Shown: positions 8,694-17,560, counted from the first letter of the stretch. The stretch is DNA of 64,000 nt from Paraburkholderia sp. BL10I2N1 (GCF_004361815.1 NZ_SNWA01000002.1:248001-312000); one strand, 5' to 3'. The notes: a model not told the origin generated them from the sequence alone. Numbers and translations: made by a program.

Positions 8694-8841
8694 ATGGTGA
8701 GCGGCACGCAGGAAGATCAACTTTTACAGAATGACACGTCGAAAGGTTGCGCTGGCAATCGTATGTGATGACAACACAGGTCGGACCGGGACTCGTTAAA
8801 CCTGAATCATCTCTAGAGCTCCGAGCTCGTTTGAAGAATGA

Positions 8842-9212
8842 GGCTACGAGCCCATCGGGACAAGACTGCGGCCCGGCGTTACTTTGAGAAGTCGATCGCC
8901 CAGAACGGTGTACCCGAGACGGTAACCATCGACAAAAGCGGCGCCAATCTCGCCGCGCTCGAAGCGATCAATGCCGATCGTGAAGCGCCCATCAAGATCC
9001 GCCAGTCCAAATATCTCAATAACCTGGTCGAGCAGGATCATCGGGCGATCAAGCGACGAACGCGGCCCATGCTGGGGTTCAAGACCTTTCGCTGTGCCCG
9101 GATCCTTCTGGCCGGCATTGAGATTATGCACATGATCGCCAAAGGACAGATGAAATGTGCTCGCGGAACCCATCCGTCCGCCGCTGATCAATTCTACGAG
9201 CTCGCAAAATAA
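8842..9212 (+). pseudogene. IS6-family transposase, C-terminal fragment
   Basis: The frame reads RLRAHRDKTAARRYFEK, VPETVTIDKSGAN (second catalytic Asp) and LNNLVEQDHRAIKRRTRP (catalytic Glu), then ends YELAK. This is the second half of the DDE domain of an IS6/IS26-like transposase. It continues the gene begun at 7422, from which it is separated by the IS110 element and a deletion of the middle part. No clear right-hand terminal repeat was found after the stop. Confidence 0.85.
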
Positions 9213-9732
9213 GCAGTACTTCGCATATCGATCTCGCTCGCTCTTTGATCCTTACCGCGACAAAGCCTTCTCTTTCGTCAAAGGCCCGCCCCGTTGCACC
9301 ACTAGCCCGCTTTTCGCGTGGGACGGATCTGGATGCCGGATTCGGCCCTGTCCCGGCGTTTCAGCGCACCGGCGAAGGCTATCCGCCTGCGCCTCCAGCA
9401 TCGCACGACACGCCTGGTAAGCATGTCTTTATGCTGAAGTCCAGTTATCGAATATCGCCAAGAGAGCTGGTAGTTGATATAGGGCGAGTTTTCTTTGAAT
9501 GAACGCCAAGGTCGATGATCGCCCCAAGACAACAACGACCGCTCTCGGGCCCAACCGGTTATTCCAACGACCGAGCGCCAGCGGTAGCGTAGGACCGCTC
9601 CTGGCCGACTCCAGTCCACGATGCTCACTGCCCACGCTGCGCAGCAGGAAGAGGGGTGGTGTTCTTCCAAGTAGACGAGCGCAACCTCTTGTGGCACCGG
9701 GACTGACTCCATGGCCCCGGGCTCGCCGCACG
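9213..9732. other. Intergenic region with no recognised gene
   Basis: About 520 bases between the IS6-type remnant and the lipoprotein gene. Short open frames on both strands lack start signals and any recognisable motif. The 3' end of the lipoprotein transcript and the outer edge of the IS6-type remnant probably lie here. Confidence 0.5.
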
Positions 9733-10485
9733 TCACATCATTCCGCTGTTGCTGCCAGTACTGCCAGTGCCGGAAGAAGGTGCGGACGTCGCTGTAAGCG
9801 GATGGGCGAGACCCGCCGCGGACAGCAGCGAGACGGCGGCCTGATCGGGCATGCCATTGGCGTCGAGAGCCCCTGCTGCCGCTAGCGCGCCCAGGTCGCT
9901 GTCGACACCTATTTGGCCAACTGTAAAGGATGTCGTTAGAAACGCCGGTGCCGTCAGCGTGACCGCATAGCGCTGCTGTAGATTCGTGACGACTGCCGAT
10001 TGCGCAGCCTGCACGTCGGCCTGGTTTGCCAGCACCTGCTGGAACTGTGAGTTGGTCGGGAAGCCCGCTATCAGACCGCTCTCGCTCGTGCCGAGTTGCG
10101 AAGCGATGTAGACAAACATCAGTTCGGTCTCTGGCGTCGTATTGAAGGTGCCGCCGGCAAATGCCAGCGAATGCAGGCCAATGCCACCAGAGGTCACGGT
10201 GAGGATGCAGGGAGGCGTGGCATTGAACGTAATCGCGTAGTGTCCACCGCCGTCGGACAGGGTGGAGCCCGAGCCCTGCACACAACTGAAGCTGACCGTC
10301 GCGCTGGCGAGCGCACTACCGGTGGCGGCCGTGCCGGATATAGCGACGGTTGGCGTCACGTTTCCGCCACCGCAACCGTCGAGGCCGATACAGGCGTTTC
10401 CGCCGCAAGCGGCGAGCGTTGCGAGGGAAGCCACGCAAATTGCAGCCAGCGCCGGACGAACGAAACACGCGTAGTGAGTGTTCAT
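9733..10485 (-). CDS. Putative secreted lipoprotein
   Basis: A 250-residue protein with a type II signal peptide: a hydrophobic stretch ending LATLAAC with the lipidated Cys at residue 27. A Cys/Gly-rich linker follows (GGNACIGLDGCGGG). Residues 45-110 look like a carboxypeptidase-regulatory or Ig-like beta domain (VAISGTAATGSALASATVSF, then SDGGGHYAITF). The C-terminal part is helical and ends in a Ser/Gly/Thr-rich tail. It should be anchored in a membrane facing the periplasm or cell surface. No neighbour suggests a role. I do not recognise a named family. Confidence 0.65.
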   Translation of the reverse strand: MNTHYACFVRPALAAICVASLATLAACGGNACIGLDGCGGGNVTPTVAISGTAATGSALASATVSFSCVQGSGSTLSDGGGHYAITFNATPPCILTVTSGGIGLHSLAFAGGTFNTTPETELMFVYIASQLGTSESGLIAGFPTNSQFQQVLANQADVQAAQSAVVTNLQQRYAVTLTAPAFLTTSFTVGQIGVDSDLGALAAAGALDANGMPDQAAVSLLSAAGLAHPLTATSAPSSGTGSTGSNSGMM

Positions 10486-10869
10486 GGTTGCCTGCCGTTG
10501 ATAGATCGGGATGGGGCAATCGGTTCCACGGAACGGACCAATGCGACGTACAATTTTAGCGCCCCATGCCTGGAGACCGTTCTACACGTCAATCACATTC
10601 GCCGGTGTTATCAACTGCTGAACGGTGGCTCGTCGGCTCGCCGACAGGCGAAGGTCGACCCATTTCCGCCGTTGCGCGGCTTACCAGGTGAACGGCAGCT
10701 TAAGAGGTACAACAGTCATCCCATCCTTCCTCTGCAGCGACCGACGCGTCTCAGCCGAAGCTGTCATTCGCTCCTGTGCAGTTACGTCCATTCAGACGCC
10801 TACGCGATTGCGCCTTCGCTCGCCAAACAGCGAAACTGCGGCACCGTATGTTCACAACGAGTACTCTTC
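10486..10869. other. Intergenic region with no recognised gene
   Basis: About 380 bases upstream of the minus-strand lipoprotein gene and after the 3' end of the broken pentapeptide-like gene. It presumably carries the lipoprotein promoter. Open frames here lack coding character. Confidence 0.4.
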
Positions 10870-11134
10870 TCATTTCGTAAGACCGGTGACGGCCGCGACC
10901 AGAAATGAACCTAGGACCCACCCGGCCAGCTTGTGGAAGTAGAAGTAGTAACGTGCGCCTGAGGTGATATCAATCTTGTAGTGCAGCTCTCGCAGTCTGA
11001 CAAGGGGGATAAACGTGTCAAAATTGTAGGCCACGCCGAATGGCATTCCGTTCTCCCGCGCTTCCTTTGTTCGCCGGAACACGAGTGCTCCGACGATAAC
11101 GAAAAGCAATGACCAAAGGGCTGAACGATAAGGT
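10870..11134 (-). pseudogene. Pentapeptide-like membrane protein, C-terminal part (broken by IS insertions)
   Basis: The minus-strand frame reads PYRSALWSLLFVIVGALVF, then RRTKEARENG and ends VAAVTGLTK. It holds two hydrophobic segments (LLFVIVGALVF and LAGWVLGSFLVAAVTG) and is the membrane-anchored tail of the gene that begins at 15320. The IS3 element starts just upstream at 11135. The 14 bases CTGAACGATAAGGT at 11121-11134 recur at the other side of the element, and the reading frame rejoins exactly there. Confidence 0.75.
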
Positions 11135-11170
11135 GTACCGGCTCCGGTTGTCTGGACACGCTTTTGCAGC

Positions 11171-12070
11171 TCAGGCGGCCAGCTTCATCAGCCGTTCCTG
11201 ACGGGCTTCGAGGGGTGATTTGAAGCCCAACTTTTCAAGACGCCAGTCGCGATTGTATCGATCCTTGAACGCGATGGCGGCGGCACGAACTTCCTCCAGG
11301 TTTTTGAAGATGCGTCCATGAATAGCCTGTTCCTTCATTGTCCGGTTGAATCGCTCGGCGACGCCGTTGGTCTGGGGTTCGGCGACGAAGGCATAGCTCG
11401 GCGCGATGCCCCAGAACCGGATCTGGTTACGGAAGTCGTCCGACGTGTACTGCGAACCGTGATCCATACGCAGCGACAGCCCGCGGCCCGCATCGGCGAG
11501 CACGGAACCGAATTCGTCCAGCAGCCCCTGGGAGATCGGCTCAAGGGCAGCAAAGCGGTCGCCAATCTTCGCGGCATGAATGCCGGTACACATGCCGTCG
11601 CAATGATCAACGGCCGAGAAGATCCACACCATGCCGTCGTCCACGGTCGCGATGCGCACGCCGTCGGTGCCCCACATCTCATTCGGGCAATCGGTTGTGA
11701 TCCGGCCATCGTGATGGTTGGGTTCGCCTCGCGCTTGCCGGTGCGGCGACAGCAGGCTGTGCTCGCGCATCAGTCGCAGCACGCGGGTCCGGGAGACCCG
11801 GATGTCGTGCAGGATACGCAAGCGCGCCCAGACCTTGCGATGCCCCTCGCCGATGAAGGGGGAAGCCACCAGATCGTCGCGGATGGCCTTCAGCAGGTCA
11901 GCATCGGGCATCTTCGGTTTCGGGCCGCGGCGGCCCGGGATGATCGGCACCACGTTGTCCGCTGTCCTCGCGCGGACAGCATAGATCGTCGAGCGGGGGA
12001 ATCCGAGCACCTGGCAAACCCGTTGCAATCCAAAGGGCTTGTTCGCACTAACGGAGATCGCGCGGCTCAT
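11171..12070 (-). CDS. IS3-family transposase OrfB
   Basis: A 299-residue integrase-core transposase. An HTH_21-like N-terminal segment (GEGHRKVWARLRILHD) precedes the DDE core: MWGTDGVRIATVDDG carries the first Asp, RMDHGSQYTSDDF the second, and EPQTNGVAERFNRT the Glu. The C-terminus has the usual YNRDWRLEKLGFKSPLEAR. It overlaps orfA by four bases, so expression is coupled or frameshifted. Intact. Confidence 0.92.
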   Translation of the reverse strand: MSRAISVSANKPFGLQRVCQVLGFPRSTIYAVRARTADNVVPIIPGRRGPKPKMPDADLLKAIRDDLVASPFIGEGHRKVWARLRILHDIRVSRTRVLRLMREHSLLSPHRQARGEPNHHDGRITTDCPNEMWGTDGVRIATVDDGMVWIFSAVDHCDGMCTGIHAAKIGDRFAALEPISQGLLDEFGSVLADAGRGLSLRMDHGSQYTSDDFRNQIRFWGIAPSYAFVAEPQTNGVAERFNRTMKEQAIHGRIFKNLEEVRAAAIAFKDRYNRDWRLEKLGFKSPLEARQERLMKLAA

Positions 12071-12456
12071 GTCGACGATCTCCGAGCGGTCAAAGGGCGA
12101 CGGGCCTGCAGTTCACGTTCCTTGCGCAGGATCTCGTTTTCCATAGACAACTCGCCGACGCGCCGCACGGCGTCATTGAGCCGGGCTTCCAGGGGATCGC
12201 TGGTGCGTGCCTTCAGGCCGGCCTCCATGCCGGCCAGTGCCAGCTCACGCCATTGCTCGAGCACGGCGATCGTCACACCGACTTCACGGGACACGGCGTC
12301 GACGGGTTCGCCACGCAGCAACCGAAGCACCACGCCGCGTTTGCGACCGGTCGACCAACGCTTGACTTCGGCGGCGCCAGAGGCGCTTCCAGTCGCGCTA
12401 CGCGCTCCTTCCAGCGCCTCTGGCGCAACCCCGTTTACATCTGTTTTCTTCAACAT
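12067..12456 (-). CDS. IS3-family transposase OrfA
   Basis: A 129-residue DNA-binding partner of OrfB. The helix-turn-helix lies at about residues 25-65 (RKRGVVLRLLRGEPVDAVSR), and a C-terminal leucine-rich coiled coil (RVGELSMENEILRKERELQ) serves dimerisation and OrfAB contact. The ATG at 12454-12456 follows CTGGAG and is preferred over the GTG at 12480. It overlaps orfB by four bases. Confidence 0.85.
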   Translation of the reverse strand: MLKKTDVNGVAPEALEGARSATGSASGAAEVKRWSTGRKRGVVLRLLRGEPVDAVSREVGVTIAVLEQWRELALAGMEAGLKARTSDPLEARLNDAVRRVGELSMENEILRKERELQARRPLTARRSST

Positions 12457-12524
12457 CAACAACTCCAGTTTGGGACCCACGTTTTACCCCAAATCTGTGT
12501 CCAGAAAAACAGGAGGCGCGGCAG

Positions 12525-12656
12525 CTGAACGATAAGGTTTATAGCCAAACCCTATGGTGGCGTCGGAAAGCCACAGAAAAACACAGTTCGCAACTTCGAA
12601 ATTGTTACATGCCTGCATTCTTTCGAGATTCTTTCCAGCGATGCCCACGGCGACGG
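12525..12656 (-). pseudogene. Pentapeptide-like membrane protein, middle fragment between two IS elements
   Basis: The minus strand reads in one frame VGIAGKNLERMQACNNF, then EVANCVFLWLSDATIGFGYK and PYRSA. It joins the 5' part (ending ..GEVDAAVA at 14023) to the C-terminal part at 11134. It is bounded by the IS4 target repeat ACGGCGACGG (12647-12656) and the IS3 repeat (12525-12538). The WLSDATIGFGY segment resembles the start of the membrane region in this protein type. Confidence 0.7.
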
Positions 12657-14022
12657 CAATGCTCTCAACTTAAGCCCCATTCGATCAAGCGAGCTTGTAC
12701 GCGAGATGGAAATGGGGCTTGGCTTTTCTGGGCGGTCGAGGATAGGAGCGTGCGTGCTGGATGCGGCATCGGTTCTGGTGGATGAGCGCAAGTACCGTGG
12801 CGAGGCCATCCAGACAGTGGCGGACGCGCAGAAGGCACGCGCCGAGGATGGGCTTGAGTGCGCCCAGTGCGTACACCCGGTTAGGACGGCTGGCACATTC
12901 ATCGTCGTGCGAGGCATCAAGGTCGCTGAGCAGTGTGCACAGGTTGTCAGCGAGGATTTTTGCGCCGAGGTCCTGCTGCAATGCCAGGTAATCGAGCCCT
13001 GTCACGGCCTCCAGTCGCAGCCGGTGCTTGAGGCGTTTGAACGCTTCCTCGACGCGCCAGCGCTGATGATAGAGCGCCCCGAAACACGCAGCCGGATACC
13101 GCTGGCCGTCGAGCAGCGAGGTCATCAGCACACGCACGCGACCGCTGGGCGTGACGTCCCGTATCAGGCGCACGGTGCTCGGCGTACGCGCCAGTTCATA
13201 GTCGCGGGCATCCTGCTCGCCGGGCGCATCCAGCGTCACGATGCGCTCGGCTTTACCGCTGCGGGTAAAGTCGGCAACGCACTTCCAGTTGCGTGCATCG
13301 ACGCGCATGCAGAACGGGATCTCGCGCTGCGCCAGCGTGGCCACCATCGTGTTGCCGATATAGCCGCGATCGAGCAGCAGCAGATCGGTATGCGGCTGCA
13401 GCACGTCCAGCGCTTCGAACAGCATCTGCCGCTCGGCGCCGTCGGCGGGATGGAGCGCGGCGTACAGCGTCAGCTCGGGCCCGGGCAGGAACAGCGCAAA
13501 CGCGAAGTGATCGGCGCGCAGTTCATGGCCGCGACGCGTGCCTACACGCAGGCGGCTACCGTCGGCGGCGACCAGCCTCAGGCCGTTCCAGCGCATCGAA
13601 TCGATATGGGGTTGGGCCAGCGAAATCAGGTGAGCGCGGGCCAGTTCGAACAGCTCGGCCGACAGTCCCCGACGCGCCTTGCTGAAAGCCTGTGCGCTGA
13701 CCGCGCGGGTACGGCCGCCGCGCTCGTCCAGTGCGCCAAACAGCGCGTCGAGTTCGGCCTGCACGCTGGCACACATGCCCGACATCATCAGCGCGGCCAT
13801 GCGCGGCAAGGTCAGTATGCGATTGCGGGTAAAGGCGCGGGGAGAACGACGCACGCGATCGGCGAGCGCCGGGTCGAACAGGAAATCGGAGAACTCAGAC
13901 AGAAGCCGCGAGGACGCTGGTATTTGAGTTCATATCGTTGATTTATCAGGGAGTTATTGAATGAAGTTTACAGGGCCAATGCCTCGTTTACAAGCTCTTT
14001 GAGGCTTAAGTTGAGAGCATTG
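12657..14022 (-). mobile_element. IS4-family insertion sequence, complete ends and 10-bp target duplication
   Basis: The 20-base terminal inverted repeat CAATGCTCTCAACTTAAGCC lies at 12657-12676 and, inverted, at 14003-14022. The 10-base direct repeat ACGGCGACGG flanks it at 12647-12656 and 14023-14032. Ten bases fits the 9-12 bases typical of IS4. It carries one transposase gene on the minus strand. It inserted into the pentapeptide-like gene after codons for GEVDAAVA. Confidence 0.93.
12685..13854 (-). CDS. IS4-family transposase
   Basis: A 389-residue DDE transposase. LVAADGSRLRVG carries the first Asp, LLLLDRGYIGNT the second, and YHQRWRVEEAFKRLKHRLRLE is the YREK-type box with the Glu. 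The frame stays open upstream to about 13930, reading SRLLSEFSDFLFDPALADRV, which looks like the true N-terminus. It has no ATG in that frame, while an ATG in another frame starts MNSNTSVLA and soon stops. The copy may therefore have lost its native start by a frameshift and be inactive, or begin internally as given. Confidence 0.85.
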   Translation of the reverse strand: MRRSPRAFTRNRILTLPRMAALMMSGMCASVQAELDALFGALDERGGRTRAVSAQAFSKARRGLSAELFELARAHLISLAQPHIDSMRWNGLRLVAADGSRLRVGTRRGHELRADHFAFALFLPGPELTLYAALHPADGAERQMLFEALDVLQPHTDLLLLDRGYIGNTMVATLAQREIPFCMRVDARNWKCVADFTRSGKAERIVTLDAPGEQDARDYELARTPSTVRLIRDVTPSGRVRVLMTSLLDGQRYPAACFGALYHQRWRVEEAFKRLKHRLRLEAVTGLDYLALQQDLGAKILADNLCTLLSDLDASHDDECASRPNRVYALGALKPILGACLLRVRHCLDGLATVLALIHQNRCRIQHARSYPRPPRKAKPHFHLAYKLA

Positions 14023-15320
14023 ACGGCGACGGCAGCGTCCACCTCGCCGATCCTGGTCAGATAACGTTTGACTTCTTCGTAGGGCTGGGGGTTGTATGCG
14101 CCGCCCATATTCCCCTTTGAGAGCCATAGGGGAAACCATACTTCATCAGGAAGGTCCCGAGATGTGGCCGACCGTTCCTGACCCATTATCAGATATTCGC
14201 TTTGGTAGCTGTTGAAACGGAAATTCCTCAGGTCGATTATTTTCGGCCAAACCAGAATGTTCTTCGGCGCAGCTATTCTATTAATATAAGCGTTGTTCAG
14301 GCTCAATAATGTCGTGTGCCAGTTAACAGGGGGGAATAAATTTCCCATATCGGTCGAAGCTCGCTCCCATTGATAGCTCCCCTTCAACACGTGCGTTACT
14401 CGCGTCAACCGGCATGATAAAAGTCGCGCCGGACAGCAACAGAGACCCGCCTATGGTCGCGTTGACGATAACCACATTCGAGGAAAAGTTCGAATTTTCA
14501 AGGGAGACATCCGATGGGTGTGCAAGCGATTGAGGTATAGAGAGCCGGGCGAGTCGCAGGGTTTGCCATTCGACGCAATCAAGAACTATACAAGATTTGT
14601 TAGCCTGACGGGTCCGTTGACTGTTGCACCGTATAAACTGATGGCATTACTTTTCGCATTTTCAATTCCGAACCGCCTGCCAAACTTGGCTTCAGAAAAA
14701 TTTAACTTACCGAAGCGCCCTCCGATTATTTGAACGCCGTCGTCGATTTCAACGCCCGAAGCGTCTATCGAGCCAAGGCTGCAATCGTTCGACCATCTTG
14801 TATAGACGTCAATCATCGTCAGATCAAACGTTATATGGGCGCGGTCAAGCGTTATGGACTTCACCAGGCCGCGTACAAGCTGTATGGGGCCATCAATCGT
14901 CGCAAATGACATATCGATCCAGTCGGCAGTGAAATATTGAAAATCCAGAAGACCATGAACAGTCAGGTTGTGCAGAACGAGTGGGCTGTTCATTTGAAAA
15001 CCGTGGATACGAAGCCCCTTTTCGGCGACTCGTTCGCGATAGGGACTTAGGGTCAGGAGCGTCCGCACAAAGTCTCCGGAAATTGGCATGGGCGGTATAT
15101 CGCCCTTTCTGGCAAACGGCGCGAGCCCAGCGTCGGCCTCTCCGTGGCGGCAGACATCGGTCCAGACGTATTTCTCAACGTCTGACCAATCGGCGATGTA
15201 TTGTGTACACACGTCGGCAGGTGCGAGACTTCGGGAAACAGCTTGCGCATCCGGTGCGACACAGGCCAACAGGACGATTACAACGAACCCGATGGCGCGG
15301 TATACCGAGCGGATCGTCAT
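14023..15320 (-). pseudogene. Pentapeptide-like secreted/membrane protein, 5' part with two frameshifts
   Basis: Translation from ATG at 15320 gives a signal peptide (AIGFVVIVLLACVAPDAQA), then irregular five-residue repeats forming a right-handed beta-helix (LRIHGFQMNSPLVLHNLTVH, later FSEAKFGRRFGIENAKSNAI). The frame hits TAG at about 14586. Coding continues in the next frame (DVSLENSNFSSNVVIVNATI) until TAA at about 14327, and again in a third frame (LSLNNAYINRIAAP) up to the IS4 insertion. The second shift lies at a run of six G (14329-14334). With the parts at 12525-12656 and 10870-11134 it makes one periplasmic beta-helix protein with a C-terminal membrane tail. It is now a pseudogene unless the shifts are sequencing errors. 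Confidence 0.75.
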
Positions 15321-15425
15321 GCACACTGCCGGTTTGCCGCTGTATTCCCGCAAACGTAAGCGGGTCAAGGGTTTGAGACCGGACAGCCTTGCCAGACAAG
15401 GCCGTCGGGAAGTGAAGGTTTTACG

Positions 15426-16070
15426 CTATTCGTTCTCTTCGAAGTAATGCCCGAATTTGACCTGCTTGGTGCGGATATAGCGCTCGTTTTCCTCGCGGGT
15501 AGGGATTGCCAGCGCCACGCGCTCGCACACGGGAATGCCGTGCTTCGCGAGGGTGTCGAACTTCTTCGGATTGTTGCTCATCAGCCGCACGGACGTGATC
15601 TTCAGGAGCCGCAGGATCGCGGCGGCCGAATCGTACTCGCGCGCGTCGTCGGGCAGACCGAGATCCAGATTGGCCTCGACCGTATCGCGCCCCTGCTCCT
15701 GCAGTGCGTACGCACGGATCTTGTTCGACAGACCGATGCCGCGCCCTTCGTGTCCACGTAGATACAGCAGCACGCCGCGACCTTCCGCTGCGATGTAGCG
15801 CAGCGCCTGATCGAGCTGTTCGCCGCAGTCGCAGCGATACGAGCCGAGCACGTCGCCCGTCAGGCACTCGGAGTGCAGGCGTGTGAGCACCGACTGTCCG
15901 TTGGATACGTCGCCCATGACGAGCGCGAGATGTTCCGCGCCGCCTTCGATCACGCGAAAGACGTAGGAGGTGAACGTGCCGTAACGCGTGGGAAGCGTGG
16001 CGGTAGCGTCGAGAACGACACACTCGCTATCAGGTGCGCAGTTTGCAGACGGTACGTGAGGCGTGGACAT
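15426..16070 (-). CDS. ribA: GTP cyclohydrolase II
   Basis: A 214-residue enzyme of the first riboflavin step: it opens GTP to 2,5-diamino-6-ribosylamino-4(3H)-pyrimidinone 5'-phosphate, formate and pyrophosphate. The zinc site is [20 protein letters not shown] with its three cysteines. [20 protein letters not shown] is the GTP-binding/catalytic segment, and [10 protein letters not shown] is a family signature. The frame is open to 16184, but [11 protein letters not shown] at 16070 is the more likely start given the family length. It is a stand-alone RibA, not fused to RibB. Confidence 0.93.
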   Translation of the reverse strand: MSTPHVPSANCAPDSECVVLDATATLPTRYGTFTSYVFRVIEGGAEHLALVMGDVSNGQSVLTRLHSECLTGDVLGSYRCDCGEQLDQALRYIAAEGRGVLLYLRGHEGRGIGLSNKIRAYALQEQGRDTVEANLDLGLPDDAREYDSAAAILRLLKITSVRLMSNNPKKFDTLAKHGIPVCERVALAIPTREENERYIRTKQVKFGHYFEENE

Positions 16071-16307
16071 GGTGTTAGACGAGGATGCTTGCATAAAACC
16101 CAGGCATGCCCGGGAAGATAGATGGAACTGGAGTTTACCGCTAATCAGCGCCCGGCATCCGTCCAGCCCCGCACATCGTCGCACTTTGCGATCGAATGAG
16201 ACCCCTCGCGCGTGCGCGGCAGCGGACGACGCCTATACTGGAACTGCCTGTCGTTCACGACAGCGCGCCACCTAACGACGTGCTGCACTGCGAAACGGAG
16301 CCGCTCC

Positions 16308-16751
16308 ATGACAAGCGTTGCACAAGTACTCAAAACAAAGCCCGACAATACCGTCTATACCATCGACGCCGGAGATTCCGTCTTTCACGCTATCAAGCTG
16401 ATGGCGGACAAGCAGATCGGCGCCGTCGTCGTCACTGATGGAGATTCGATCGCCGGCATCGTTACCGAGCGCGACTACGCGCGAAAGGTCGTGCTGATGG
16501 ACCGTTCATCGAAAGAGACGCCCGTACGCGACATCATGAGCCGCTCGGTGCGGTTCGTGCGCCCTGAGCAGACGACTGAGGAATGCATGGCCATCATGAC
16601 CGACCGGCGGATGCGTCACCTGCCTGTCATCGATCACGAACATCTCGTAGGGATGGTGTCGATCGGCGATCTGGTGAAGAACATTATTGCGGAGCAGCAG
16701 TTCACTATCCAGATGCTGGAGCAGTACATCACCGGCGAACGGCCGATGTGA
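16308..16751 (+). CDS. CBS-domain protein
   Basis: A 147-residue protein made of two CBS domains in tandem (residues about 12-65 and 77-130), each with the paired pattern seen in DGDSIAGIVTERDYARKV and HLVGMVSIGDLVKNII. A pair of CBS domains folds as a Bateman module that binds adenosine nucleotides such as AMP, ATP or NADH. No catalytic domain is attached, so it is probably an energy or redox sensor acting on a partner. The ATG is 7 bases after an ACGGAG ribosome site. The neighbours do not name the partner. Confidence 0.9.
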   Translation: MTSVAQVLKTKPDNTVYTIDAGDSVFHAIKLMADKQIGAVVVTDGDSIAGIVTERDYARKVVLMDRSSKETPVRDIMSRSVRFVRPEQTTEECMAIMTDRRMRHLPVIDHEHLVGMVSIGDLVKNIIAEQQFTIQMLEQYITGERPM

Positions 16752-16781
16752 TCCCGCGCGCGGATAGCTGGCGGCTCACGC

Positions 16782-16811
16782 AAAAAAAGCCCAATCCCGC
16801 GAGGGTTGGGC
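16782..16811 (-). terminator. Rho-independent terminator (minus strand)
   Basis: Read on the minus strand, GCCCAACCC pairs with GGGATTGGGC around a four-base loop and is followed by seven U. It lies about 165 bases after the DUF4148 gene, and would end that transcript. On the plus strand there is no U run. Confidence 0.75.
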
Positions 16812-16975
16812 GAAGCCACCAGTTGGCGGCGGAGGTTCTTATGATTGGTAACGGGCGAATCGCTGACGGCCTGCCAGCAGCGATTGCGCCCGCTCGATGG
16901 TCGACGCTGCGCGCTTCATGCAGCGCGCAGCGCTTGCGCAGCGCTCAACTGCGCATGGATCAACTGCCTGTTTGC

Positions 16976-17308
16976 CTAGTTGCCGAAAAATACCCGTTGG
17001 TGGGGCGCCAACTGGGTTCCACCCGATGCCGACGAACCGCTGGTCGCCGGACCGTAGCCGCTCGTGTCGGCAACCGGCTGTTGCTGGGCGGTCGCAACAT
17101 TCTGGTCCTGAACGCGCTTTTCAGCGGCCTGAATGTCCGACGGATAGTTCGCATCGTTCGACTGGGACGGGTTGTAACCCGCGTGTTCGAGCTGGATCAG
17201 TTCCTGACGAACCTGCTCGCGCGTGACCGGTTGGTCCGACTGAGCGAACGAAACCACCGGAGTGGCGAGGACGGTAGCGACTACGACAGCCTGGATCAGG
17301 GATTTCAT
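16976..17308 (-). CDS. DUF4148 family exported protein
   Basis: A 110-residue small periplasmic protein. The Sec signal peptide AVVVATVLATPVVSFA is cleaved about residue 22. The conserved part is VTREQVRQELIQLEHAGYNP and the downstream NYPSDIQAAEKRV, which define DUF4148, a family expanded in Burkholderia relatives. The tail is low-complexity Ser/Gly. Function is unknown. It is a single gene with its own terminator. Confidence 0.85.
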   Translation of the reverse strand: MKSLIQAVVVATVLATPVVSFAQSDQPVTREQVRQELIQLEHAGYNPSQSNDANYPSDIQAAEKRVQDQNVATAQQQPVADTSGYGPATSGSSASGGTQLAPHQRVFFGN

Positions 17309-17560
17309 GACTTACCTCCGGAACTTTGTCTTTTGCTTCGCTTGACCCACGATGTGGGAAGCGAATAAGTCCAGTGTAGTCACCAGATGATTGAGGGAAA
17401 ACACCTATTTGAGATATACATCTTTGCGATTAACGCAAGAGTTAGCCGTATGCACCAACTATGGGCAATGAGATCCCTGCAATACTGCAACAATTGAAGG
17501 AATCGTAAACATCTGTACAAACAACCGGACCTCGGGCTTCGTCAATGCAAACCGCCCGAA

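Larger units (their letters stand above)
7548..8841 (+). mobile_element. IS110-family (IS1111-like) insertion sequence
   Basis: The element sits inside the right IS6-type remnant. The IS6 N-terminal part ends at about 7547 and the C-terminal part resumes at about 8842. The nine bases GAAGAATGA occur at both junctions (7539-7547 and 8833-8841). It has one transposase gene with about 125 bases of leader and about 140 bases after it. Exact ends cannot be fixed without a reference copy, because this family has no terminal inverted repeats at its tips. Confidence 0.7.
11135..12524 (-). mobile_element. IS3-family insertion sequence inside the pentapeptide-like gene
   Basis: A 1390-base element with orfA and orfB on the minus strand. 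Its ends are imperfect inverted repeats sharing TCTGGACAC (left 11151-11159, right in inverted form near 12497-12505). The 14-base sequence CTGAACGATAAGGT flanks it directly at 11121-11134 and 12525-12538. That is longer than the 3-5 bases usual for IS3. Removing the element and one repeat restores the host reading frame. Confidence 0.8.

Noticed and set aside
8811..8830. Cluster of XbaI- and SacI-like hexamers (tctaga, gagctc twice), like a cloning polylinker
   Set aside because: Other polylinker sites are absent and the flanks are natural IS sequence, so it is probably chance.
8694..8832. Post-gene region of the IS110 element as the guide RNA
   Set aside because: No strong stem was found by eye. 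It is kept only as an alternative to the leader, not as a feature.
9302..10285. A 327-codon minus-strand frame over the lipoprotein gene
   Set aside because: It conflicts with the lipoprotein frame, which has a signal peptide and lipobox. The alternative is Arg/Trp-rich without motifs.
13968..14408. A 146-codon frame ending in NALNLSLKELVNEALAL as an intact small gene
   Set aside because: Its end lies inside the IS4 terminal region (from 14022), and its start is in the frameshifted pentapeptide-like gene. It is part of a pseudogene.
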